Shown here: in pieces, positions 22,901-58,100 of the stretch | Layout: the number at the start of each line of letters is the position of its first letter | Numbering within the stretch: the first letter of the stretch is position 1 | DNA from: Amyelois transitella | Lineage: Eukaryota > Arthropoda > Insecta > Lepidoptera > Pyralidae | Reading direction: 5' to 3' | Length of the DNA stretch: 64,000 bases | Assembly: GCF_032362555.1 (NCBI RefSeq) | Contig: NC_083507.1 | Location: 1,305,001-1,369,000, forward strand | Made by a program: the position numbers and the translations under genes | The notes under the pieces: generated by a model | What the model was told of the DNA's origin: nothing | Seen by the model: only the letters and a program-made list of their open reading frames with translations | Database searches by the model: none

Positions 22901-23443
22901 CGAGTAAATCAAGCTTAAGTACTTGCCATATACAAAATTTCATGGAAATCAGTTCAGTGGTTTCAACGTCAAAAATGGACAAACAAACACTGTTCACATA
23001 TATAATATTATCATTTATACCTACATAATAAATGTTTTGCAACATCCGAAAGGGTACATGAAGATACATATACATTTAAGACCTTGTTGTACTCATATTA
23101 TGCAAATAAAAATTTGAACTTGAATTTATCTTATACAGATGAGACCATATAAATCTTGTGACAACCAATAGGGTTCAAACCAGTTTAAGAAAACGTATGA
23201 AAATGTGATCAGCTGTCCTCACCTCTTCCTGCTCCTCTGCTTCCACATTAGCGAGCATAGTCTCATCTTTCTCCCGGAGCGACTCCAAAGTGTGCGGAAT
23301 CTTCTTGGGAACATCATCGCCCTCTTGTTTCTTCTCTAACTTGCGTCTAAAACCAGATAACGTGCTTAAAACTGCTCAAAATAAAACAACAACACCGCAA
23401 AACATAACCTTACTTACTTCTTTTTGTCTTTACCCCGTGCCAT
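19901..23443 (-). CDS. RPF1: RPF1, ribosome production factor 1 (Brix domain)
   Basis: A nucleolar factor of the Brix/IMP4 family, needed in yeast and animals for 60S subunit and 5.8S/25S rRNA maturation. Exons in reading order are 23418-23443, 23223-23346, 22554-22717, 21828-22032, 21190-21335 and 19901-20078, all in phase (843 nt, 280 aa). The first exon codes only MARGKDKK and part of a lysine. A charged N-terminal stretch is followed by the Brix domain: [85 protein letters not shown] and [20 protein letters not shown], ending ETSRRKFFL. Shorter than human RPF1 (about 350 aa), mainly at the N-terminus. SINE copies sit in three of its introns. Confidence 0.93.
20088..20348 (+). repeat. SINE-like repeat (260-bp family) in the last RPF1 intron
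   Basis: A near-complete copy antisense to RPF1. Its (CATA)n end begins about 10 bp from the last-exon acceptor, so it forms part of the intron's 3' end region. Confidence 0.8.
20881..21120 (-). repeat. tRNA-headed SINE
   Basis: On the minus strand a tRNA-like head with TCTGTGGCGAGTGTAG and CCCGGGTTCGAATCCCGGCC is followed by TTTATATAAGTATTTATTAT and the GTTGA..TAGTATC tail. A better copy is at 54175-54415. Confidence 0.75.
21660..21782 (-). repeat. SINE-like repeat fragment in RPF1 intron 4
   Basis: It runs from CAAGCCAAACAGCC to TCTGTCTACCCCGCAAGGG and (ATGT)n. It lies between the exons 21190-21335 and 21828-22032. Confidence 0.7.
22105..22350 (+). repeat. SINE-like repeat (260-bp family) in RPF1 intron 3
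   Basis: Nearly full length; the ACCACACGG end is missing. Confidence 0.75.
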
Positions 23444-24067
23444 TTTGTAATTTAAGTAATTATTAAAATTATATTCTTAGTAAATACTTCTTTGTTCTAT
23501 TTGACCAATGTATGATTAAATTAATTTAATTTATATCATTAAAACACAAACTCGTGCTCAGTGAACTTGTAAACTTTCATGTTATTCTATTTTCCCACGT
23601 GACAGCTGAGAGTGAAGTGGAATATTTTGACATTGACAGCAAATTTTCTTTTTTTTTTCAAAAATACGCGTAGGTTGAATACTACACAGCCAAATCCAGC
23701 AGTGCCACTGACCTTTATATTTTATTATCTTTATCATCGAGCAATTCTTTCGGAGGCTTACCACGGCACTAGGTACTATACTAAAGGATAGACGGCGGAC
23801 TACACCTGCATAGCTTTTGCCACGTAAATTTTTTTTTCGTTTTTTACTGCTTCTTTCTACCAAAGATTTAAAAAATACTTGAAATATTATTTATTTATTG
23901 AACTACATTTATATTTATAAGTCTGTGCGTGTCTACAGACAAACACATCTGATCCGAGTGCGCATGTCCAAGGCACAGAGGACCAACTGCGTTTTTCAGC
24001 TCAGTCTTCAAATTACAATTAAAAGCAAACACGGCAAACAATTTTTGAACCATATATTTAATTAAAT
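23444..24067. other. Intergenic spacer between the EFTUD2 3' end and the RPF1 start
   Basis: About 620 bp between two genes read in the same direction (minus). It must hold the EFTUD2 polyadenylation region and the RPF1 promoter. I see no TATA box at a convincing position and no coding signal. A 93-codon frame at 23582-23863 shows no family features. Confidence 0.6.
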
Positions 24068-45760
<21,693 letters not shown>

Positions 45761-46178
45761 CTTTCCTAAATATCGTACTGAATTTAAAAATAATGAATAG
45801 AAAATATAATCAAATCAAAACAAACGCGGCTCACTCGCTCACCAATGCCGCTTGACAATCACAGATTACACAATGTTGACAAACTCTTTGTTGACAACTT
45901 GACTTTCTTTTTCTTTTCTTTTTTTTTGGCAAACCAACTTTTATAGTAAAAGATACACAGATGAATGTTTTGCAATTTCCTCTCATTTCCTTAGGCTCCT
46001 GTTACGAAGCTCATAAGAAGAGTTTTGTTGCAGAATTTTCTGAAAATATTTTTCTACTTCAATACATAGACAAATGTACAATATAAATTTATCGTATTAT
46101 TGAACGCAGCCATACACTACACTACACAATGTTGTCTTCTTGAATGACAAAACTTGACAAATTCTTTTCAACACAAAA
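45761..46178. promoter_or_regulatory. Head-to-head spacer between EFTUD2 and NOC4 (shared promoter region)
   Basis: 418 bp separate the two start codons. It contains two similar words, CACAATGTTGACAAACTCTT (45868) and CACAATGTTGTCTTCTTGAATG (from 46124; first 20 bases are the matching part), and a Y-rich stretch TTTCTTTTTCTTTTC. I see no TATA box. By arrangement it is likely a bidirectional promoter. Confidence 0.65.
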
Positions 46179-49100
46179 ATGGCTGCCGTGCAACAAAATT
46201 TAACAAAAATGCTTTCGGCACAACTACGCAATAAAGCTACGGAGTTTTTAAACTCAAGAAAACATGCAAATAATCTTGCTGACATTTTACAGATGTTTGA
46301 GGTAACCATAAATATATCATATACAATTATATTCAAAGTGCTAAAAATGTTTTCTTAGGTTACGTTTTGTATGTACTATTTTTGTATATTTCAGGCTGAA
46401 ACAGACAATTATACGCCGCTACTGCTTACAGTTGAAGTGATATTTACTGAACTATTAAAAAGGGGCGATTTGATTGAGGAAATAGTACCCCTAAAACCAA
46501 TGGGTGAGTACTACTATTGAAACCGTATACAATATGACTTTGCTGCCATTTAGTGTTAAAATTATTGATTTACCCGAATAAGCACTTATGTTATGTAGAT
46601 TTGGGACTAAAAAACTTGGAGAAAACATATTTGTTCTATGTTTTTGCAATATTTACAAATTAATAAATAATAAATTTCCAAAACTGGTCACATTTTGAGA
46701 CATGTGACTTTTTTGCACTTATGTAAATCTATGATGTAAATTGTTGCTAGGACTGCGGGCTGAAACTGGCTTGTGTAATGCTTGTAACCTGAGCTTCTTG
46801 TTTTGGTTTTTACATATCAAATATATACTGCCATATGGTCAAATCAAATCAAATCTATTTATTGTGGAGCACAGGTAAAAAGATAATATAATTATATAGA
46901 GTACCACTGAGTCCTGTCTTTACAGACGTACAATAATTAATTACATACATTTATATAAAATAAAGTCAACATAAAAATTTAAATTAAATTGAAAATGTCA
47001 GTACACGCATCAAAAATAAGAATTATATAAATTAAATCGAATTATTATGTCAAATTGTCTTGTAGAAAATCTTTAACACTGTAATAACATCTTTCTATTA
47101 AAAGCTGTTTAATTGTCTTTTTAAATGTCACTAAATCTTCGGTCTTATAACTATCTGGCAATTTATTAAAAATCTTAGGAGCCATCCCGATCACATTATT
47201 ACTGATCAAAGATTTTTGATGTCCTCCAATAACCAACTTTTGCTGGTATTGAGGTCTCACACGATCTGGCCTCATTCTTATGTCCGCTATTTTTGTAAAC
47301 AAGTGGGGATTAGATTTTACAAAAAGACAAACTTCTAATATATAAATACTGGGTAATGTTAACATTTTATGTGCTTTAAACATAGGCACACAGCTGTCTC
47401 TAGATTTCAGTCCACACATCGATCTGATACATCTTTTTTGGGCCTTGAAGACTTTGTTAACTTCTACCGCATTACCCCAAAATATTACACCATAGTTTAA
47501 ATGAGGGGTGACTAAACCATAATAAGCCACCAATGCAGCTTCTAATTTAACTTTTTTAGATATCCTAAATAACGCATAAGCCGATTTGTTTAGTTTTTTA
47601 CATACTTCTTCGATATGAGAAGACCATGATAATTGACTGTCAACAGTAAGGCCAAGGAACTTTGTCGTTTGAACTTCGTCAATATTTTGACTATTATATT
47701 GTATGTTAAGATTAGGTGGTATTTTTCTATTATAAAATTGCATAACTTTAGTTTTCATTAAATTAATTTTTAAATTATTAGTTTCTAACCATTGAATTAT
47801 ATCATTTATTGTATTATTTATGTCATATTCGTACTCCTTCGGGTCGTCACATTTAATAATTGCAGTGCTATCGTCTGCAAATAGTACCATTTTTTGCTGT
47901 ACTTTTTGAGGTAAATCATTAATATAAATGAGAAACAGAAGCGGCCCAAGGACGCTTCCTTGAGGAACGCCGAACTTGTTTATTCTATATCCTGACAGAT
48001 GATTGATTTCTTGCTTTTTTTTGGGACAAATACTGGTTATTTCCACGCATTGGCTTCTATTATCTAAGTAAGATTTTATTAAATTTAATACATTTCCTCT
48101 GATGCCGTACTTATTTAATTTGTTCAATAGTCTATTGCGATTAACAAAGTCAAATGCTTGTGTCATATCGGTATACACTATGCATACAGGGTTCCTCTTA
48201 TCCACATTTTTCATTACAATGTCCAGCATATCATATATCGCCATACTAATTGTCTTATTCTTTCTAAATCCCTTTTGTTCGTCACATAAAATTTTATATT
48301 TAGTCAAGTAATTGTAAATGGAGTCATATAAATATTTTTCAAAAATCTTTGTAAAAATTGTTCCAAGTGCCACTGGCCTAAAATTAGACATAATTTTTTT
48401 ATCCCCTTTTTTATGTAGTGGTTTTATAATAGTTGGTTTAAGTTTATCAGGATAAATACCAGCAGAAATGCACATATTGATGAGAAAACATATATGTGGG
48501 GCAATATATTCACAAACAGACTTAACCACTTTTGTGGAGATATCATCGTAACCTGTACTATTGGTGTTTTTTAGTGTTCTTACAATTTTTATTACTTCCT
48601 CAGTCATAATTGGCATTAAAAACATAGATTGTGGCTGAAATATTAGATCAACTTTATCATATAATTTATTCGAAGAGTTTTCAATTTTTTCAATAAAGTA
48701 CGCATTAAAAGCCTCTGCTATTGATTTAGGATCTGATATTGAGTTATCATCGTGTTGAACTTCTGATATGTAGTCTTTTTTTATATATTTATCATTTATT
48801 ATTTGCCAAGTTGCTTTAGATTTATTTTGTGCGTTGTTGATGTAAAATGTATTTTGAGCCTTCTGTGTTAAATTGATTATGGTTTTAAATTTTTTTGAGT
48901 AATTTTTTAAATTAATTTTGGTCTGCCTAGATGGCGCTGTTCTATGTTTCCATAATAAACTTCTTTTTCTTCGACTGCAAATTTTTATTCCTTTTGAAAT
49001 CCATCTCAATTTCTTCTTACTTTTAAATATTTTTATTTTAAGCGGAAAACAGAGATTGTAAATCATTTGAAAATTATCAAAGAAATGATTGAAAGCAGTA

Positions 49101-52100
49101 TTGGGATCATCTGTATTATAGATACCAGAAAAGGGAAAAAAAAAAAGTTTTAAATATTCAATCGACAAATCTCTTTTTTTAGCACGCCATTGACTTAATT
49201 TGTTGATTTTGGTGGTTGGTTCCCAGCACTTGAGATAGGACTAATCCATATCTTGCTATAGATGTTGTTAAAGGCGACTAAGGGAAAGACTCATAACTAA
49301 GGATTTTTTTGTCGGCTAGCAGTCTGTGAATATCAATATCAGTAAGCTCTGTCTTCTTCTTGCAATGGGATCCTAGATTTTTTTACTTCTCAGCTGCCTT
49401 AGCACTGATCAGTGCACTGGCCTCAACTGCTTAAGCTCTGATCAGCGCTTGCTTTTTATTTTGAGTATTAATGCATTACTATAAGTTTGGAAATAATCCT
49501 TTCTCACTCAAAATATTGATTTCCTGTGGTAGATGTGGGTGTAAATCGGAATGCAGGCTTGGCAGCTAAGCGGTTAATTAAAAAAAGTATTAACTGTTGG
49601 ACACATTAATGCAAAAAGGACAGTCTTTGTTGAATAAGCACAATATTTATAGAAATTATAGAAGAAAGAAATATAATTACATTACATTATCTTTATCATT
49701 AACTATTAGGTACTAACAATGATACAATGTTTTATTAAATATTGAATAAAATCATAACAGATCACAGTCCGGAAGCGGAATACACAAGATGGCTGCAGGA
49801 ATGCTACGAGACAGCCCTTGCTCGCACTCTGGAGTGCATCAAACGCGGGCGTACCAGCTCCCGTCTCCAGGCTCTGGTTACGGCCAGCAAGCTGCTGCAG
49901 ATGGAAGGGAAGAACCCATTGGAGAGTACCGCAGGGTACTTCTTCCCGTCTATCAGATTGAAGGTATTGTCACATTATAAAAAAAAGTCACCCATTGCGT
50001 CTATCTATCATCTGTTTGCGATTATCTCGGAAAGTAATATGAAATTTAATTCAGTTTGAAAAACAAGTAGAAGGAATTCCTGAGGAAGGTTTGAGGGTTT
50101 AATAATCTCTTACCTTTGCTGATATCATAAGACAAACCACAGGTTCCTTGTGGGTAATAGAATGGACTGAAAAAAGTTGGAGAGATCTGAAGTTGGCCTT
50201 TGTGTAGAAGGCCACGCTGATGGAGACTAATGTCTTCTTTTCCTGGCTTTAGTCCCGGTTGCATTCTCATCACTCTGAAGAGGAGCCCAGGGTATGCCTT
50301 TGACCAGGGATCCTGGTTTGGGTGAGTCAGGTTTCCACACAAAGCCCGCTGACTACTACAACCTATCCAGGAGAAATCAGCTCATATCATCATCATTTGG
50401 ATCATGGTAAAAAGTGCACCAGTACAAGGTGTTTTGACATAGAAAATAAATTCATGTGAAGCCTCTAGAGTGTATTGCTCATAACTTGAAAGAAAACTAG
50501 TTAGACAGCTGCATATTACAGTATATTTATGGCTTTGCGGCCATTCCGCGTGTTTGAGCTAGTATAAGAATCAGATTTGACTTCTTCTAGATTCGAAATC
50601 TTATTTTAAACAGAGTTATTCAGTATTCTATATTTATTTTACACAAAGAGTGTCAAGTATTATTATTCCCTTAGTCTCTTTTGCGACATGAATCGAAAAA
50701 AGATGCAAATGGATCAGGGCCATTGTTTCTCTTTTCCACTGAACCACAGATATATGTCTGTACATATATTATATTAAAATTGTTTCAGAATATATTCACT
50801 GTGCTGTTAGACTCTGACATGTCAATGTCAGCTCCCATAGCCCGCTTCCAGGAATTCACAGAGTACAGGGATGTACAGCAGTACGGTCTAAAAGTACTCT
50901 CCACGCTCGCTTATCGCAAGTAAGTTGTTTTACACACACACACACATACATATGGTCACGTCCAATAAAAAAGAATAGAACCACTTCCTCTCATTCCCAT
51001 GGATATCTTTAAAGGCGACTAAGGGATAGGCTTATAAACTTAAGATTCTTCTTTTAGGCGATGAGCTAGCAACCTGAACGTCGTGGCATTTCAGTCTTTT
51101 CAAGATTGATGGCTCTGTCTAGCCTGCGAGGTATAAAGATGTGACTATATATATGTTTGTATGTATGGATAAAATATGGATTCTTCTTTGAGCAACTTTC
51201 ACTATCTGAATCTCAACATCACTAAGCCATGCAGCTAAAAGTGGTTCAGAGTTTTTTTTAGTTCTATCAGACCTGCCTACTCTGTATGGCATGAAGACGT
51301 CACATATGTATTGTAAGTCTCTTTTTTTTAACCCAGATCTCCAAACTCCGTATTCATGCAGAACTACCTAGAGCTACTGGACAAACTGTTGGCTTTGGAG
51401 ATCCCGCTGGAAGCCAAGATCAAGGTCAAGGAGCGAGAGGAGGAGAAGGAGGAGAAACTCCTGTGTGGAACTGAAAGTAAGTGAATTCTACCACTGGATA
51501 AAGGCACTTAGTAGGGGAGACTGGGGACACTTGATCCCCATTTTAGTTTATTGCTCATATCTTAGTCTATAGTAATGGCTTTCAGAAAATTTTTGGTGAC
51601 TTCCTAGAAAAACTATTCATCTTACTTTGTACATTATCAGATTATGGAATTAATTAATAATAAGTACTTTTTTAAAAAATTTACTATGACATTACAAAAG
51701 GATCAAGTGTCCCCTATGCTGGGAGACTTGATCACTGTGTAGGTTAGATTTGATTATAGGGGAACAAGTGTACCTACGTCATTATAAAATAATAATGCAT
51801 TTTACAATATAAAAGTTGTTTATTTAATCACATAAACATAACAAAAATCAACACTTACAATGGTTATATTATTTTAGACCTCTATGTGTTTACTTAAAGA
51901 TAATTTGAGTCTTAATAATCACAATCCTTACTAAATGTGTACCTACTAAAACTTTTTGTCTTATTTTTATTATCGCAACGATTTACATCATTATAGGGAA
52001 ATTTAACATCTGGCTGTCGTTGTTTGGTTGTTTCCTGGCGTATCTTCTTAGTGTCATCGAAGGCACATCATAAAGTTTTGCAGTTCCTTTGATAGTATTT

Positions 52101-55100
52101 CCTTTCAAAATCTCTTTAACCGCTAATTCAAGTTTTGTTTTGTCTATGGATATGCCTTTCTTAGCACCCTCTTTATACGTTAATATTTTTCTTCCATATA
52201 AAACAAGTAAAAATACTGAGCTAATTATACCTAACCAAATATAGGGGACACTTGATCCCGGGATCAACTCTCCCCGCGCTCGCAGGGATCAAGTGTACCC
52301 GGAACTGATTTTGTTCAAAAAACAAATTTTTGTTAAAGAAATAAAGCGGTAATTAGATGAAAACCCCATCAATACAAACTTCAATTAACAACTTTTCTAG
52401 TCTTTAGAATGTGGTTACTAATTTATAATTAATAATAACTATAGATAATGATTTAAATACTCATAGAAAAATATTTTCACCTGGCGAAAACAAAATGGCA
52501 CCACTGCTCTGAAGTTGTCAATTGTGAACCGTCAAATTTACGTTCAGTCATAGACAATGAGTGAAAGCAACAGTATTGCCAGTCTTTAAAATAAAAATAC
52601 CGTGTGCTTATCGATTTATTGACAAGGGATCAAGTCTCCCTGGGGATCAAGTATCCCCAGTCTCCCTATACAGTGGCCTCTGACTGGAGAAAGCTGTGCC
52701 TCCTGACATTGATTGGTGTATGGGAGGTGGCCCAATTATCTCTATAGCTGTGTGTATCAGTCCTGAAATTTGAAGTAGTTAAGTCTTAGTAGTTGAACGG
52801 GTCGAGGGTCTGTTGTCTGTCTGTCTGTGTCTGTATTAAAACAGAAATTTGCCCATTCAAGATGTCGTCTTATGGTCGTCTCGTCTTAGTGTCGATTGTC
52901 CTTTTTTTCATAAGTCTGTCAGTTTTGGTCATCTAAATTGTCAAGTCAAAGAGTGTTTGTCCATGGAGGAAGAACGGCCGCTACTTAGTTTTGATTATGT
53001 ATAAATTGATGTTACTACCTTTTTGTGTGTATATTTGCTACATTTGCTAATAATTCTTTATTGGATACAAGTAAATGTAGTAGTCGCGGGCACAGTAAGT
53101 AAATAAATAACAGTAATGGGAACTAAATTTTTCGCTTATTTTCAGTTAGGAAATTTGCGTTAATATGAAAGAAAGGAGTGTGTCACCAAGTCATATATTT
53201 ATCACTTTACAGATAAACCGCCGTTCCCATACAACGCGGGTGTTTGCCGTCGTTACGCGAACCGCTGTTGGAGCTTCGCTTGCCAGTGGCCGCTCATGAC
53301 CGAGCCCCGGACACACAGGAGAGCCCTACTGCTGCTGGTAGAGAGGCTGATGCCTCTCCTGGCTAAACCTCACCTGGCTACCGACATGCTGTGCGACAGC
53401 TTGGATGCTGGTAAGTGAATGAAGAGATTAGGACCTCATTGGAGATTTTAGAAGCAAAATTGCTGGGTTCTTTGAGCTCCAGTTGTTCTTGGTTCAGCTA
53501 TTTGCTTGCCAGTGGCCGCTCATGGCCGAGCCCCGGACACATAGGAGAGCCCTATTGCTGCTGGTGGAGAGGCTGATGCCTCTGCTGGCCAAGCCTCACC
53601 TGGCTACGGACATGCTGTGCGACAGCTTGGATGCTGGTAAGTGTATGAAGAGATTAGGACCTCATCAAACATCTTGCGGTACATGAATTTAGGCAGTCCT
53701 AATCTATCTATTCTAATGCTGGTAATGTGGATCACGCATTTTATATTTGTACCATTGTCATTGATTTCTATCGAGATTTTTTCTAACACTAGCTGTGCCC
53801 GCGACTTCGTCCGTTCGGAATCGTCATTTTGGGCATCATTGAAGTCCTCAAGGATGAATAGTTTTCGCCGTTTATTTTTTCACATTTTCCATTATTTCTT
53901 TGCTCCTTGTAGTTGCAGCGTGATGTGATACAGCCTAAAGCCTTCCTCGATAAACGGTCTATTCAGTGCAAAAATAATTTTTCAATTCGAACCAGTAGTT
54001 CCTGAGATTAGCGCGTTCAAACTAACAAACAAACTCATCAGCTTTATAATACATACATAAAATCACGCCTCTTTCCCGGAGGGGTAGGCGGAGACTACCT
54101 CATTCCACTCGCCACGATCTCTGCATACTTCCAGCTTTATAATATTAGTATAGATATCCTACTGCCATACATCTGACGGCCTCTGTGGCGCAGCGGTAGT
54201 GCTCTTGTCTGTGACACTGGAGGTCCCGGGTTCGAATCCCGGCGAAGGCATGATAAGAAACGAACTTTCTCTGATCGTCCTGGGTCTTGGATGTTTATCT
54301 ATATAAGTATTTATTATAAAATATAGTATCGTTGAGTTAGTATCTCGTAACACAAGTTTCGAACTTACTACGAGGCTAACTCAATCTGTGTAATTTGTCC
54401 CGTATATAGATAGATATCTGACAATCTCTCCCGTTCCCAGGCGGGCCAATAAGCATGCTGGCGCTCCAGGGCGTCCTGGAGCTGGTGCGGAGGCACAACA
54501 TCGAGTACCCGGACCTCTACAACCGGCTGTACGGCATGTTCGAGCCGGAGATGTTCGCCACGCGCTACAAGAGGCGGCTGCTGCATCTAGCCGATATATT
54601 CCTGAGCTCCACGTGAGTTTATATGTTACATCTATACTATATACTATAATATTATAAAGCTGAAGAGTTTGTTTGTTTGAACGCGCTAATCTCAGGAACT
54701 ACTGGTTCGAATTGAAAAAATATTTTTGCGTTGAATATACCATTTATGGAGGAAGGATTTAGGCTATACAACATCACGCTGCAGCTTTTAGGAGCGAAGG
54801 AATAATGGAAAATTTGAAAAAAAAAAACGGGGAAAATTATTAATCCTTAAGGGCTTCAATGATGCCCAAAATAACAATGCCACGCGGACGGAGTCGCGGG
54901 CACAGGTAGTACATACATATAGTCCTGTCTATATCCCCCGTGTTTGTTAGACAGAGAGCCAATGGTCTCGAAAAGACTGATAGGCCACGTTCAGCTGTAT
55001 GGCTTAATGATAGAGTTGAGATTCAAATAGTGACAGGTTACTAGCCTGTCGCCTAAACAAAAAGAATCCCAACTTTGTAAGCCTGTCCCTTGTAGTCGCC

Positions 55101-58100
55101 TTTTAAGACTTCCATGGGAAAGAGATGGAGTGGTCCTATTCTTTTTTGTATCGGTGCCGGGTACCACACGTTTATATTTTACTAGTTGTGCCCGCGACTG
55201 CGTCCGCATGGAATAGTTATTTTGGCATCATTGAAGCCCTCAAGGATGAAAAACTTTCCCCGTTTTTTTCGTCGGGTCCTAGATTGGGTGAGTCAGGTTT
55301 TTTCACACGAAGCGATTCCTAAAACCACAAGAAGCGAGCTTCGCAACCTTTGCAGGTAACACATCCAGTTACCTGAATAAGCACGATGTTTTCCCTCACC
55401 GTAAGAGCATCGGTTATTATTCAAACTAATGTAGGTACGTAACTTTGAAAATACTCATTGGTACATCGCCGAAGTGGGATTCGAACCTGTGCCTTCTTTA
55501 ACCGGGCACCTTACCGATTCGACCTCCGACTGCTCCATAATGCATTCACCATATCACTCATCACGATCTCCATTCACAGACACTTGCCCGAAGGACTAGT
55601 TGCCGCGTTCGCTAAACGTCTATCCCGTCTTGCCATGGTGGCGCCGCCAGAGGACGCCACTGGCTTGCTGCAACTAGTCGCCAACTTGCTGCTGAGACAC
55701 CCCGGCCTCAAGAGGATGATCTGCTTGGAGGACACGCCCGCTATCAGTGAGTATCACCTTCTATTGACGTCTGAAGGTCTCTGTCTCTCCTGGTGGCGCC
55801 GCCAGAGGACGCCACTGGCTTGCTGCAACTAGTTTCCAACTTGCTGCTGAGACACCCCGGCCTCAAGAGGATGATCTGCTTGGAGGACACGCCCGCTATC
55901 AGTGAGTATCAGCTTCTATTGATGTCTGAAGGTCTCTGCCTATCCCGTCTTGCCTGGTGGCGCCGCCAGAGGACGCCACTGGCTGGCTGCAACTAGTCGC
56001 CAACTTGCTGCTGAGACACCCCGGCCTCAAGAGGATGATCTGCTTGGAGGACACGCCCGCTATCAGTGAGTCACCTTCTATTGATGTCTGAAGGTCTCTG
56101 CCTATCCCGACTTGCCCTGGTGGCGCCGCCAGAGGACGCCACAGGCTTAATGCTTCAATCCAGGAAATGTGAAGATGTCCTGGGACTATGTCTGTTGAAG
56201 AAGAAATTGTATGTTTATTGGGCTGATATGAGAGTGGGCCTCATCACCCTTGGCATCTCTCACTTGTTAAGCCTGCTCGTCAACGCTGCTTTTTATATTT
56301 TTTTTAGAAATAAAATGTCCTATCATGCAAAGCAAACAATATTCATTTTCACAAAAACCTTTCATTATTTCAAATTTATTGTACAAAATACAAATGTATA
56401 GTACAATTGGCGGACTTAATGCTGGAAGCATTATCTACCATTGGGTCTGACAAAGAACATTATATGGGGTCAAACTAAGTAAATACATTTATAATTACAC
56501 AAAATATAAAATAAAATAATTATAATAAACATACATAAAAACTACAATCAATAAACAATGTAATGTAATTAACCATAATATGTGCAGCGATTAACGAAAT
56601 GAAAGGTCAAAAGTACCCGAAACCGAAAGCTTGCATGAAGAGAGTTATGAATGTGGATGAAGCGAAGGAAATATGCAGAGGTCGTGGCAAGTGGAAAGAG
56701 GTAGTCTCTGCCTACCCCTCCGGGAAAGAGGCGTGGTTTTATGTATGTATGTATTACCGAAATGAGTGAAAAGGCTTATAGGTATTAAGTACCTTCGCGA
56801 CGACTATCCGTGATTTGAAACTAGAACGACTCGGAAAGTGAATGACAGTCTAACAGACATAACGGCGATAGAATTGTAGGCAAAACTTGTACATACGGTG
56901 AAAAGGGGGGTAGCGAGAGGTAATTTATTTAAAGAAAGTACATAGGTTTCTATCGTGATTGGTACTAAATGTGTGTGTGTTCCCCCCCACAGTGTCCACG
57001 GACCCGTACGTGATGGAGGAGACGAGCGCGCTGAACGCGCGCGCGCTGGGCTCGTCGCTGTGGGAGGCGAGCGCGCTCCGCTCGCACCACGCGCCCGCCG
57101 TGGGCGCCGCCGCGCGCCGCGTGCTCACCGCCGCCGGCGAGCGCGCGCAGCCCGCCACCCTCGCCGCCGGGGACGACAACAAGGTGTGGAATACAATAGA
57201 ATAGAATAGAATTGATTTATTTTCAATATTTGGATACAAAGTGCCACTTATTGACGTCATATAATTTAAATATAGAATAGATTTATTTTCAATATTGGAT
57301 ACAAGGTGTGTCACTTATTGACGTCATATAATTTAAATATAGAATAGATTTATTTTCAATATTGGATACAAGGTGTGTCACTTATTGACGTCATATAATT
57401 TAAATATAGAATAGATTTATTTTCAATATTGGATACAAGGTGTGTCAATTATTGACGTCATATAACTTAAATCTAATTATAGAATAGGTTTATTATCAAA
57501 ATTGGATACAAGGTGTGTCACTTATTGACGTCATATAACTTAAATCTAATTATAGAATAGGTTTATTATCAAAATTGGATACAAGGTGTGTCACTTATTG
57601 ACGTCATATAACTTAAATCTAATTATAGAATAGGTTTATTATCAAAATGCTTTACATGCCTTTATGAGCAGTCAGAAACTGTCCATAAAAGGCTCGACTG
57701 GCTGTGCACAGGGGCGTGTTGGTCCCGACATTAATGTATGGGAGTGAAAGTTGGGTATGGCAAAAGAAGCATGAAAGCAGAATAAATGCAGTGGAAATGA
57801 GAGCGTTAAGGAGTATGTTGGGTGTGAAATTGAGTGACAGGATAAGGAACAGCGTGATAAGGGAATGTTATGATGTGAAAGAAGATGTAGTTACAGGAAT
57901 AGAAAAGGGTATATTAAGATGGTTCGGTCATGTGGAGAGGATGAATGAAAGCAGGTTGACTAAGCAGATATACAAGGAGAGTGGAGAGAAAGGTCGGAGT
58001 GGGAAGACCTAGACGAACGTATCTTGATCAAATTAAGGACGTCCTAGTAAAGGGTCAGGTCAAAAGTACCCGAAACCGCCGAGCTTGTATGAAGAGAGTT

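Noticed and set aside
23582..23863. A basic 93-codon minus ORF between RPF1 and EFTUD2
   Set aside because: The start is preceded by an ordinary AT-rich spacer, composition is low-complexity Lys/Ser, and no domain is recognisable.
54175..54250. A tRNA gene with good A and B boxes
   Set aside because: The acceptor stem does not close properly, and the same head plus tail recurs at 20881, 31335 and 35100, so it is a SINE head.
56955..57314. Arg/Ala-rich ORFs around 57.1 kb
   Set aside because: They are alternative frames of GC-rich NOC4 exon 9; only the spliced frame continues the conserved protein.
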